Source: Diphasiastrum complanatum (Eukaryota > Streptophyta > Lycopodiopsida > Lycopodiales > Lycopodiaceae). From it: a DNA stretch of 64,000 nucleotides. The stretch's first letter is position 1. Each line of letters begins with the position of its first letter. Below the pieces are notes generated by a model, which saw only the letters and a list, made by a program, of their open reading frames with translations, searched no databases and was not told the DNA's origin. Where the stretch lies: NCBI GenBank assembly GCA_029204225.1, contig CM055112.1:1898346-1962345 (forward strand), given 5' to 3'. Below, piece by piece: positions 12,062 through 58,019 of the stretch. The position numbers and the translations under genes were made by a program.

Positions 12062-12441
12062 GGGGCTGAGTACTCTTTTTGTAGACAGGAGTAGAGCATC
12101 ACAGGCAGTCGTCGGCTAGGCATCATCACAGTGGGTAGGGCCATCCCAGGGCGTAGGGTCACAGCCACCTGACACAGGCACGACGGAGTAGACACAGGGC
12201 TAAGTGCAGCCAGCTGGGGGCCAGAGGAGGGGAGAGAGGCAGAGGCAGAGGCAGAGGTAGAGGCAGGCGGAGGGGGGTGGTCCAAAGCCAGGGCACGCAA
12301 CAGGGATCCAGAGCACACAGCAGAGCCAGGGCCACACCACGGCATATGGCTCCCTCCAGTTCCGATTCATCTGCGGACCCATGGGACCTGCAGTCCACAG
12401 ATTTGGATGATTTATCCTACCATGACTCTGACGAGCCTTAG
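12062..12441 (+). pseudogene. hAT transposase pseudogene, C-terminal tail beyond the Ty3 insertion
   Basis: Continues the hAT gene after the GGGGC duplication. It is low-complexity, with GAGGCA repeats, ending in an acidic peptide (SSSDSSADPWDL ... YHDSDEP) and TAG at 12439-12441. It contains stops in the frame that continues the upstream part, consistent with decay. Assignment rests on the target duplication and on acidic tails being common at hAT C-termini. Confidence 0.6.
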
Positions 12442-12610
12442 TTGTATAGTTTTCATTACGTTCATGGAACATCATTGTACCCCTTTTTGGTGCCATGTGG
12501 CATGATATTGTATATTATGATGATCCTATTCACAACATTGTCGTTATTCAGTATTGTTCTCTGTGGTTTTAGTGCAGTAACTTTGGTTTTATGGTTTATG
12601 ATTTATGGTT

Positions 12611-12693
<83 letters not shown>

Positions 12694-13136
12694 GGTTGTT
12701 TTGTCAAAAATTGTTTCATTTAAGGCTAAAGTTCAGAACAATCCAACTAGGTTTTTGTTCAGCATGGTTTTAGTTCCGTTTGTTGTGAATCGTGATCAGA
12801 GAGAGAGATAGAGATAGGGAGAATCAGAGAAAGGGAGATTCCTGCTATGTTCATTGGGAATGCCCCAATGTGTTCTCTTTTTTTTATATGGGATGTAGCT
12901 TTAGCGTAAAGTTGTAAACTTAGGAGTTAATACACCTAAAAGGGACCATCCTGCACCTGAAACAGTCGGCAAACTACACAATCATATTCCCCTCGATCAG
13001 AGCTTTCATCTGATACCCATATTGCACAAAAAATTTAAAAAAAAAAAAAATAGATTCTACACGATTATAGGAAAATCCCGAATCGCGAATCGGGATCGCG
13101 ATTTTGATCGCGATTCTGAATCGCGCTGCAACTATG
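12442..13136 (+). other. hAT 3' non-coding region with microsatellite and subterminal repeats
   Basis: No gene seen. It contains (AG)n at 12613-12690, an A-rich tract near 13036 and, from about 13078, repeated CGCGATT/AATCGCG words that lead into the right TIR (13124-13136). Confidence 0.75.
12613..12690 (+). repeat. (AG)39 microsatellite
   Basis: 78 bp of uninterrupted AG inside the hAT 3' region. Confidence 0.97.
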
Positions 13137-13144
13137 CTTCAAGT
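13137..13144. repeat. Right 8-bp target-site duplication of the hAT element
   Basis: CTTCAAGT, identical to 1759-1766. Confidence 0.9.
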
Positions 13145-13717
13145 TATTGCTAAAACAGCACACAAATGCTGGAAATAATGAAAGGAATGTGAATGTATTT
13201 CAAACAATATTGTTTACTGATGAAATGAACATTGAGAATACACATTTGAGCATAGAACTTGAAATGGTGGACTGGAAATACAATTCGTGAATAAAAACTT
13301 TGTAAGGTAGACTAAGCTTTATTCTCAATCAATCACCCAAAAAAATTGAGGCCCCAATAACCATTTGAAACGATCAACTGCGGTCGGTTTTCAAATTCTT
13401 TATCAAGGCCCATTGATAGCCCAAATTTTTGTGTCAATAATCAATGATAAATGCAACATCATGCATCACGAATGATTGATTGCCCCCCACGTTTTTCTCT
13501 CTATTTTACCCAGATACTCATTTGCATGTCTTCCTTGTGCAACTTGTTATTTGAATAGATGATTGTTTTTTCTACTTTGAGAGATATAAACTGAGTTTTA
13601 ACAAACATTCGCTATATTTTGCAAAGCCTTTTAATTATGTCCTAAGCTTCTTTCATGTTTTGGGTCAAGAAAATTCCAAGAATCATAAGCGACATCAAAT
13701 GTTTTTGTTATCCGTAT

Positions 13718-13884
13718 CACAGATGCAGTGAATCACGATTCACTGGAATCGCGATTCTGCGAACCAGATTCGCTCTTTTTTTAGTTTAAAAAAAATTACC
13801 AGGAAATCGCGACCCTAGTGAATTGGGGGTCGCGATTCGAATTGCTGTCCGAATTGCGGACAGTGATTTGCCAGTGCATCTTTG
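13718..13884. mobile_element. 167-bp hAT-type MITE
   Basis: Starts CACAGATGCAGTG and ends CAGTGCATCTTTG, which are imperfect inverted repeats. It is flanked by perfect 8-bp duplications ATCCGTAT (13710-13717 and 13885-13892). The interior carries GATTC/GAATC subterminal words like those of the large hAT element, but there is no coding capacity. It lies about 180 bp upstream of the first visible MCM6 exon. Confidence 0.88.
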
Positions 13885-14065
13885 ATCCGTATTATTCTTT
13901 TCAGATTTATCATCATCGATGTTACAATAAATCAATAAAGATATTGGTTGTCAGTCATTAAGAATATTTGTGAGTTGAGTAGTTCTTGAAAGAGGGAGTT
14001 AGTAACTTGTTTTTGATAGTCTCTTTCATTTGTAAATCTATTCTGATGGGAATTCATTCGTGCAG

Positions 14066-48856
<34,791 letters not shown>

Positions 48857-51800
48857 CGGTTTCTGTAGCTAAATTTCTCTCGAATTCACCAAAAGGGTAT
48901 AATGTCCCTAAATGCAAACAGCTCTGCATTCCCTACTGTCATGATTCCATATCAAGTGAGTGAAACTGTGGGAAAGAATGTGATGAACATCGGCTACAGA
49001 GCTGTCCTTTTGTACTATTAGAACGTGTACTAGTGATGGCATCTACCTTACCACCAAATGCTACTACTAACCTTCAGAAATTCCTGAAAATTTGGAAATT
49101 GGCAACAATTTGATGCTGAGGTCAAATAGTGATAGGGTAACGTTCTCAAAACAAGCTCTGGAGGTTCTGTACATTTGACACTAGAAAGCAGCAGTTGAGG
49201 AGATGCATGAAATAGGTTCAGAGAAGTTTGCCTTATTCTTTTATACGTCATGTCTGAAAGCAGTAATGCTTCAAGGCATTTCATCTACCCCAAGATTGCA
49301 CGATCTTGCGTTGGAATAACCTGTACGTCATCTTAGTTGTCCTCTATCTCTATTTTTGCTTCGCTGAGTTATAGGTGTTACCCCTATTGCTTCATCTTGC
49401 AGGAGGTGAGTTGTTGGATTTCCCTTGAAACAAAAGCATTTCTCTAACTTCAGTTGATTGTGCAATAGTTGCTTAGATTGCTAGATTCAATTTAATCCTG
49501 CAAGCAACGTTTAGAGAATTCATAGTTTGAAGTCTGAATACTAAGCATTTTACTATTTTGGGATCTATTTGCTTGTCAGAAGACCCGAAGTTAATCTCAA
49601 AGGCAAGCAACTATAATGCTACTAAAAGCTGGAAATTTTTCCAACCTAAATACATGACCTAAGTGGTCTAAGGCACATTCTCCCCAAAAGTTGCCAAGAT
49701 TGTTAAAATTTGACCTCCATTTAGCTGTAAGCAACCAGTAGAGCAGATGTTGTAAGGTCTTAACATTTCTTTTTGGCTATACTTGCTAGCAAATGTCATG
49801 CAGTGTGCTGTTGTCCTCGTTAGATTTTATGGCTCACTTATAGAAAACATCTTTGTTTGTTAGAAACACTCATTATGCTACTAATAGAATAAGTTGTTAA
49901 CAAACACTTGTGAATATACATGACCTGCAACTTGTGGCTGGCTGTTTTTATTGTGTACGTTCTTTTTTTACTCACAAATTGCTTCTGAAAACCTGTTATT
50001 TTTTGGATAATGTAAATCTAGTGACCTTTACTTATGATATGGGTCATTGTGAGATGAAATTGTGCAAATTACCTGAATTACAGTTGGTCTCTAGAAAGAC
50101 CATTGTCAAGATGATTATATCTTCTTAGGCATCATTCTCTATGATAAATGCATAATTGAAATGGTCAAGATTCTTACTGCCAGTAGAAACACTTTATTGG
50201 CCATAAAGGTTCTTAGACACATCAAAACGGGGAATTTGTAAATGTCTGTAATGAACTTTTAGCATTGAACAGGCAAGTAAATCTCCCCAAACGGACTTTT
50301 CCACCTGGAACAAAGAAAAATTTCTATTCTAGTCAAAAACAACTCAGGGATACTTTTATAAGTAGAGTGAAATCTTGAGTATGAGAGTTGCTATTGATGT
50401 GGAATCAAGGCCCTAACATGCCAGCCCTGAGGGCATGGGGCTTTGCTCAGGTCTTTGTAGCAGTAAAGCTTCAGCCTTTGAGTGTAGAGTCCTGCTTGAA
50501 ACTGCATAATAGTGTCTGCAATTCTTTCTTTGCCCCTGCTTTTGAAATTGTCTAGGAAACTTTACTGTTCTGCAGGAAGATTATGGGCTTAGAAAATGGG
50601 TGTCAGTAGGTGACTGTTGAGTATTGATTGTTGCTTGTTTGTGGCAGTCCAATGGAGATTCTTGCCTTTGGCCACTGTACGAATTTCAAGTAAACAATGA
50701 ACATTTCTTGGTACATTAGTTAAGTAACAGAAGTTGCCTAGACAAACTTCATATAGATTCAAAACACTTCTCACTGAGGTAGAATCCTGCATAAATCTGT
50801 TAAACTTAAATCATAAATTCTAAGAATCTTACAATGGCAGGATAGGAACACATTTTCCTTCCTAGAGTAAGTTGACCAACTGGTGGCATATAAAATTTCG
50901 GTGTAATTTTAAGTGCAACAGCATGTGTTCATTGAGCTCGGAGGTGGCTTGCCATACCCATTCAAGCAAGTACATATCCCAACGTCAGAATATCCTACAT
51001 ATTAAACACTAATTACATAATTTAACTGTATCTGCATGTGCTCCAATGAGATGTAAAATGATATGCTGGCAAACATGACATACCCTTAAATGTCTCCAAA
51101 GAGGAACATGCTCTAGCCCTTGTATCTACTTGAGAGATAGAAGCTCAAAACACCATTGAGGATTGATCTTGCCAAGCATTGTTCAGCAAGCAATTCTGTG
51201 AGCAACCCGGCCTCCCATAGGTGCTTGTTATTCTTTTCGAAGATGCTTGCTTAAGTGTATATACCTTCTTACTATATTGTGGTTTGAAAGCAGTTACAAC
51301 ATGTTTACGGTGATGACTATTATAGGTCACCTTAATACCCAACCTACTTGACAATATTGTGATCTAAAGGTTCTTTATGAGTTTTCATTTTATTAACATC
51401 AACATTTCCAAGCTATTGGGAAGTAAAATTTGATATGTTCCTAGTTAAGCTTAATCGTTGAATGAATAATTAATTATAGAAAAGATTTAATTTCCTTAAT
51501 CTCAATGGTAGACTAGCAGATGGTGTAGATGGCTTTTGAACTTTGCAAAGTTTTAACACCATGTGGACATGGGAGCAACAAGGAATCATGTGAGCCAATC
51601 ATAAATTCTCATGGTTAAGATTGGCAATGGGTGTTAGAGATGGAGTGGACTTCTTTCTTGTAGCAATGGGTTTAGGGTGCATGGTTTACTTACCTAACAA
51701 CATGCCAAGATTCACTATTGTTCAACCATACGTTTGTAGCTCGAGAATACAAAGTGAATTTGAAATTATGCTCAGTGCTTAGTTAATGGCAGTTCAATTA

Positions 51801-52917
51801 GATATAGATAGTTTTGTCAGTGAATTCTTTGAGGTGTGGTAGGTCTATATTTTAGGTTTGTTGCAACAAGTCCTAGGCATGTTAACAAGAGGTCCACAAT
51901 ATAGGGTTGAGCAAGTTATATTTTAGTATTGTCGTAGGCCTCCACAGTTTGGGATTTTTGTAGTACATGAAGGCATAGGCTCTTCAACAGATCCAATAGG
52001 AGTGGGCCTTGTTCTAGGACTATGGTTAAGCCTCATCAAGCCTACTTTAGATCTCAATTGACCTAATATTGGCCTTACATAGTTTAGGTCTTTGAGAAGC
52101 AAGCAATTGTGTGCTCCACTTGTCATTTGGACATCCACAAAATGTTCCGATGTGTCCTAGTTATCTCAATTTGTTATTTGAACATCCACAAAAAGTCTAA
52201 TGTGTTTTAGTTATCGATACTCTATGTCAAAGGTTCTTAACAATATCAACTAGTATACTTTAAACCATCTATTACATCAAAAGATATTAGGTTTTGACCA
52301 TCTCATTACACATTTACTTGTCATGCTTTAAATATGCCTTGAACTACAAAATTTGTGTATCGTAAGTCTACAAATTGCAAATATAATTTGTTGAGAATAA
52401 TTTGCACTTGGCCTTATCCAGATTTCTATGATGGGTTCCTTTTAAGTGTGCCATTATTATCCTAACTTCTTTACAAGCATGAGTTTGACATATAAAAATC
52501 CTTCATCTCAAAATGCATTTGAAACCTATAGTGGTCTATTTGTTACTTTGGTATTGCAAGTATATAAAGTAATGGTTGAGTTTCAAATTCTCTAATATCA
52601 TAATTTTCGTTCTAGGTGGTCCCATGGTAATAAGCCTTGCAAAATTCTCAAATTAGCTATATAAAATAGAATTACCAATACTACAAATTGACAATCATCT
52701 ATGTCATTCTTTCAAGAACATTTATTGAAATGTCTCTCTTGAAAAGATTGTCAAAATCCCCACTCTACCTTACAAATAAAGAATAGTAATCAAGTCGTGC
52801 CTTGGGACAACGTCGTACACTTTAGTTAAAAATGACAATTTTGATGGTTGCCATTAAGACTAATAATCCTCCTCTATCTACTTAATTAATTATTAGGCGT
52901 ATTCAAAATGATCAATA
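48857..52917. other. MCM6 3' region and gene-poor intergenic DNA
   Basis: The 3' untranslated region must start at 48857, but its end is not clear. Beyond it I find only AT-rich sequence with short broken frames. No LTR ends, RNA gene or protein motif was recognised. Confidence 0.6.
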
Positions 52918-53643
52918 ACGTATTAGATAACGGGCCTTGGAGGGCCTGTTCTTTGACGTTATGGTCAGATGATGCCCTTCAAATTACTTGCAATTAGCAA
53001 AGGTGCTTTTGTAAGACAGAGAGAGACTCTGTGCAATGCAACTACAAATGTATGTGATTCTAACTCTGGATTAGTACGTTCTCTGGTTTCAGATCTAAGT
53101 TTGTGAAGGTGCTCCAATGCCAACAGTAATTAGGCTGCATAGAATCTGGAGGAGTTAAGATTTCATAAGACAACTATGTTGTTGCGGCCTACTTTGTAAC
53201 TGAAGCAACACAACATGAATAACCGCATAAACTTTATTCGTGTAGATTGCAGTGGTTTTTTTTTTTTTTTTTCTTCCGAGAATCAAGTTAAAAAAGCTTG
53301 TCATGAATAATTGCATATATGCGTTAATCGTAGCTCATTCATCTGAAAATTATGTTCTAGAAAGTTGATGAATTTACAACTATTGAATCAATATCCGCAA
53401 CTCGTCCTTTGATGCGCAATAAGAGGTCAATCTTACCGAGCTGTACTTGCGAGGAACTTGTTATGGACCTGCTTTTGTTTTAGCATGCTCAAATCGCCAC
53501 CGGAGCAATGATTTATCACAAGGAACACATTATGTTCAGATTCAAAGTGAGCAAGGAGAGACGACAAAAAAGGATAGCTCAGCATAGATAGTGTCTCTCT
53601 CTCTTCCTGTCTGCCCTGTGAACATTCTCGCAAAACGCCTGCA

Positions 53644-53719
53644 CCTTTCAAAATTGAAAGGTAAAAACTTATGCCATTCAAAGATGCCTTACTAAAAATA
53701 GTAAGGCAGATTATGGCAT
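53644..53719. repeat. Cluster of three perfect hairpins
   Basis: CCTTTCAA-AA-TTGAAAGG (53644-53661). Then ATGCCAT (53671-53677) pairs with ATGGCAT (53713-53719) and encloses TGCCTTAC (53685-53692) paired with GTAAGGCA (53701-53708). Confidence 0.9.
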
Positions 53720-54426
53720 TTAATGTGTCCAGTTTTAACGAAGAATCGACAACATCTGACCATAACGTTATTATCAACACCTGCTGATTCCTTCATAAAA
53801 ACATGCCGTAATGCGCCAGGAAAAAGCTTACTTACCAGCGTGAAGGGCCCTGAAACAACGTGAAAGTCAGTCAAGGGCAGTGAAGGGCACCACCCCGGCC
53901 ATCGCGTGATAAGAACGTGAGCTCAAGGATCAGAGAAAGGTTTTCTGTGGATCTGCTGGGGGAGTGTTTCAGCTGCTGAGTTTCCTTGAAGGCTAGCATG
54001 CGTCAGTGCATCTCTTGCAGGTGGCTTTGTCTTTTGAAGTTGAGGTTTAAAGCTCCTCTAGTTCAATCTCATAGCTTAATAAATTTTGGCTGTTTATTGC
54101 GCCCCCTATTGTGTAAAGATCTGTGACAGTATTATCTAGCGCCTGTTGCCAACCCACACACGCACATAAACCTCTCACAGGGCATTTGCCATAGAAATCA
54201 AATCGACTTTTGTCGCTGACAAACTTCGTTCTCTTTTAGCTTTTTTCTGTTTAGCATAGTTCACACATTTCTCACTTACTCAAAATTTGCTATCAGCAGT
54301 TTGGCCACTTTAGGAGATCTCGCAGCTTAGGTAATGTTTTTCTAGGTTTATGTAGTGAAGAGCACTGTGAAGTCTGGAGTGAAGAGCACTGAAGGGCGTT
54401 GAAAAGCAGATGCTGCTAATAACGTT

Positions 54427-54540
54427 AGTTAACGGGCCAGCATGGCCCATTATGGAAAATTGCAGGGTCACGGGCTCGCCCTCCCAGGCTCGCCCTAGGC
54501 CCTGCAATTTTCCATAATGGGCCATGTTGGCTCGTTATCT
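54427..54540. repeat. 41-bp-arm inverted repeat with 32-base loop
   Basis: Arms 54427-54467 and 54500-54540 match at 38 of 41 positions (core GGCCCATTATGGAAAATTGC). The GC-rich loop repeats GGCTCGCCCT. Confidence 0.93.
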
Positions 54541-54548
54541 AATACGTG

Positions 54549-55014
54549 CAGCAGCAGAGCGGAGCTGAATAGCGACGAAATGGTTTGATCCTCGAAGAGT
54601 AGTGACTGTAGCATTCAACTCTGACATATCATTCTTGAGTGCATTGTTTTCAGCACTAGTGTGTTGCACATAATGAAGCAATTGCTGATTTGCAAGTTGC
54701 AATTGTTGATTAGCAAACTATAACTGATTAAGACAAGATATGCTATGCATTCCAATATCATGCAACCTTTGATAGTATCCAAGTAATATGTTATTTCCCT
54801 GACATACAAATATGAGAAGATGAGTTACGGACTTAAAATCTGGACACAAATTGGTAGCTGGATCATTAGGATAAATTGATCCATCTACCCACAAATCTAA
54901 ATGCATATGACTATTCATTCTCAGTTCTCTAACTATTGCAACAACATTCTCTACAACTTTCAAATTTTTTCCTAATAATTGGAGTGCATTCCATAGGAAG
55001 AGCAACATGCACAT
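54549..55014 (-). pseudogene. Unrecognised - strand reading frame with coiled-coil end
   Basis: From ATG 55014 on the - strand: MCMLLFLWNALQLLGKNLKV ... LHDIGMHSISCLNQL, then one stop. In the same frame follow FANQQLQLANQQLLHYVQHT and NNALKNDMSELNATVTTLRG, a Gln/Asn/Leu-rich heptad-like stretch. The frame ends at the border of the 52918-54547 element, suggesting that the element truncated it. I do not recognise the protein; a transposon accessory ORF is possible. Confidence 0.35.
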
Positions 55015-55369
55015 GGAACATTGCCATTGTTGAAAGCTATAATCTGTAAATGTTTCAAACTATAGTAAATCAACGTGAATAGATCTAGCATACCTTACTT
55101 TTGTAATATTTATGTCGCATTAAAAAATAGTCCCGCCTCATATTTCACTATAAGCATATAATGATTTCAAAAGTTCTGCTACTCCCGTTTCAGTTTTTGC
55201 ATTGAGCACACCAAGAATTTCAGTCTTAAAGCACTAGTCTCGAATTTTGGAACAAGCATGAAGAGACGTTATTACAACTCATGTTTAACTAACTATTGTC
55301 TGAAGTTAACCATACCAGTTAAACGTCGGGCAAGGTCAGAAACTTGAAAAACGACGACCAGAAGTTACC

Positions 55370-55740
55370 AATCTTCGATAACTCTATCTTCTACAGAATC
55401 AGAGTATATCGCAGCTTCACAAGAAGCTACAAAGAAAGCGATTTGGTTGAGAAACTTATTTTCAGATACCAGTTTGAATAAATATGCCCTGACATTATTA
55501 TTTTGTGATAATCAAAGTGCCATTGCCTTGTCAGCCAACCCTAGATTTCATTCTAGGAGTAAGCACATTGAACTGAAGTATCACTATGTCAGAAGCAAAG
55601 TTCTCGATGAAGAGGTTAGATTGCAGTGTTGTCGAACGCAAGATATGATAGCAAATATTTTTACCAAAGAATTAAGCTTGGATGCACACAAAAAGTTTTG
55701 TGCAGAACTAAGTTTAAAGGTCAAGGCATTCAATACTTAG
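55370..55740 (+). pseudogene. Copia RNase H fragment
   Basis: Reads STESEYIAASQEATKKAIWL, then LFCDNQSAIALSANPRFHSR, SKHIELKYHYVRSKVLDEEV and DMIANIFTKELSLDAHKKF to TAG. This is the C-terminal half of a Ty1/copia RNase H with the usual end. No LTR is visible next to it. Confidence 0.88.
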
Positions 55741-56099
55741 TATCTAGCAAAAGTAGTTGCTAAAGATTGGACGTGATTTCCATTACTACTGCTTTGTTCA
55801 ATTTTTGATAGGCGTAGTCATGCATTGGAAGTAGGAAGTTTCCGCTATTCCATTACTCACCTATTTCCTACAGTTCTCACAACTTCGACCTAGAGAGGAT
55901 CGGTAATTTCCATGTGCGCCATCATTGCTCTAGTAGCTTCAAGTATTGTGAGATTCTTCTTTTCTACTATCCCATTTTGTTGAGGTATATCAACTTATAC
56001 AAATGATTCTTAATTCCATGCTCCTTGTAGAAGTTGATAAAAGTAATATAAATTCGAATGCTTCAAACTTTTCTTTTAAACATACCAAAAATTTGCAAT

Positions 56100-56990
56100 T
56101 ACCTTTGCTTTCTTATCAAGAGATTGAATAGGTATTGTGCCAACCCCAAGATCCTCTTCGACAAGCTTGGTCAACCACTTCATTTTGCCCTTCTTGATAT
56201 CGACTTCTTTTTGTGACAATCTCTAGCCCAATATCCAAGCTTTTGACAATAAAAGCATTCACCTTTCTTCTTCTTGCTTGATGAAGATCCTTGATTATCA
56301 TCATCATATTGGATTTTTTTGGAAATTTCTTAAACTTGTGCTTCTCTTTAGCTAGCATTGCCCAATCTTCTATTGATACAACTTCTCACCTCTATTCCTC
56401 CTTCAACATGATCTCATGAAGACCTTCAAATGTCGGTAGCCTCTCCCTTGATGCAATGCTGCTTGCAAAACATTTGAATTTTTTTTGACAAGTTGTTCAT
56501 TCTTGTGTGCACTAACTCCACATATCTTACTGGCTCCCCAATTGCAATCACTTGTCTGTCAATTCTTTGATTTGTGTGAAAAATGACCCATGCAACTTCA
56601 TTTTTTTCCATACGAATACTATTCAATTTGGTTCTTAAAAACATCATCTGTGAATGTTTCACCATTTGGTATTGTGCTTTGAGTGCTTCCCAAGCACCTT
56701 TTTGCCATTACAAGATCACTTATGTGGGCAATGACATGGTCCTTCATAGTCACATTGGTCAAAGATAGGGCCTTCTGGGTCCTTTTATCACACGAGCACA
56801 TATCAACTAGAGTTGTGTTTGGGCATTGTTCCACTCTAGTAACAATGTCCCATAGCTCATTTTTCATCAAAATGCTCTTCATTTTGAATTTTCAAATGAA
56901 ATAATTGGACATCCCGTCCAATTAATTAACTTCTCTAAGCACGGATTCGCCCAATCTTGCCATTTTGCTAATAATCGCTTCTATGGCATC
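56100..56990 (-). pseudogene. Copia gag relic
   Basis: On the - strand, with stops and frameshifts: MARLGESVLREVN, then LDGMSNYFI, KMKSILMKNELWDIVTRVEQ (gag N-terminus), SIRMEKNEVAWVIFHTNQRI, and near 56240 a zinc-knuckle-like CFYCQKLGYWARDC. It is unrelated in detail to the other copia copies here. It has no pol behind it. Confidence 0.75.
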
Positions 56991-58019
56991 TTTTTGAAGT
57001 TTAATGAATGCCTTTGGTCTCAATTTAATTGAAACGCCCCAATGCTACTTCACTAACTTCCTTGCCCTTAAGTAGCAACAAAATTATTGGAGACAATGTG
57101 TAATACAAGGACGAAATATTGAGCAACATAGATGCCAAACTAATGAGTAGATTTTGCAAGATATACTTAAACTCTTGGTACTAGCTAGATTAGCTCCAAG
57201 TATTGCTCACCATCCATGGACTAATAGCCAATTTGATAAAGTTTACTTATGGCTCAAAAATTTATTTCCAGCGTTCAAAGCATAATTGAGATCAATGCTT
57301 AAGCCTATGATACCATTAAACATCTTTCAACCATGATGACCCCATATGAAAGCATTCAATGGTTATAGAATCAAGTTTCCTATCAATGTCTTGGATAAGG
57401 AAATTCAAGTACAATAGATTAGGTGATCTGACACAAAATTCTCAAAAGCTTTAATGGTCTATCTAAAGTCTTAGAACTATGTACACTCAAATATTTGATA
57501 GTTAAATCTTAGATCATCAATAGCTACTCCAGATGTAATATGGACCATTTCAAATTTCAAGAATAGGAAATATAGCTTATGAACTAGAGTCAACAACAAC
57601 ACTCAAATTTATGACATAGCTATTCTTAATACGAATATTAAACCAGGAGCATACCAAGTTACCGCCCATCAATGAAAATGTCACATGGAAATTCATACCA
57701 TGGAAAATTATGGGTTGTAGGATTATTGGATAGAAAGTCATGGAAGCAATGGGTCTTAGTTTTGTAAGGATTCTTTTGACCATTGTTATTGCATTGTTAT
57801 GAAATTTTGTGAGGAAGTATTGTGGTTATTCTACTTCTATGCGACGCAAAGTTGTTGACCCGAAAGTAGATGTTGGTGACGATGTCACAAAGATGTTTCC
57901 GATGAAACCTGAACAATAACCAAAAAATTGTCAAAAATGGTGAACTCCTGCAACTTTGTCGCAACACGAACAAGAAACGAAGGTCGAATGAGAACAATTC
58001 GCGACAATCAACGTCCCTT
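56991..58019. other. No gene seen
   Basis: AT-rich DNA upstream (on the - strand) of the copia gag relic, possibly its leader. No motif or repeat ends were recognised. Confidence 0.5.

Larger units (their letters stand above)
1767..13136 (+). mobile_element. hAT-superfamily DNA transposon with both termini, interrupted by a Ty3 element
   Basis: The left terminus CATAGTTGCAGCG (1767-1779) is matched in inverted orientation by CGCTGCAACTATG at 13124-13136, and both ends are flanked by CTTCAAGT. Inside each terminus are repeated GATTCG/CGAATC subterminal motifs, as in hAT elements where they bind transposase (family knowledge). Internal coding remnants are hAT-like: BED zinc finger, DUF659-like core and C-terminal dimerisation region. 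The element holds a complete Ty3 retrotransposon (5669-12061). Without that insertion and its extra target copy it would be about 4.97 kb. The transposase frame carries frameshifts and stops, so it is probably not autonomous now, although the ends look usable. Confidence 0.92.
52918..54547. mobile_element. Possible 1.63-kb TIR/foldback DNA element
   Basis: ACGTATTAGATAACGGGCC (52918-52936) is matched in inverted orientation by GGCTCGTTATCTAATACGT (54529-54547), 18 of 19 bases. The right end is itself a long hairpin (54427-54540). The interior has a T tract near 53257, a cluster of small hairpins (53644-53719) and no clear transposase. No target duplication was found, so the superfamily cannot be named. 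Confidence 0.45.

Noticed and set aside
12046..12496. - strand frames over the hAT C-terminal tail
   Set aside because: Low-complexity GAGGCA repeats keep several frames open; no protein motif.
12605..12811. Open frames rich in Arg-Glu repeats
   Set aside because: They are translations of the (AG)n tract; similar artefacts occur at 21447-21882, 28477-28763, 28943-29205 and 31772-31855.
52918..54547. Assigning the inverted-repeat element to a named superfamily such as Mutator or PIF/Harbinger
   Set aside because: No target duplication or transposase motif could be found.
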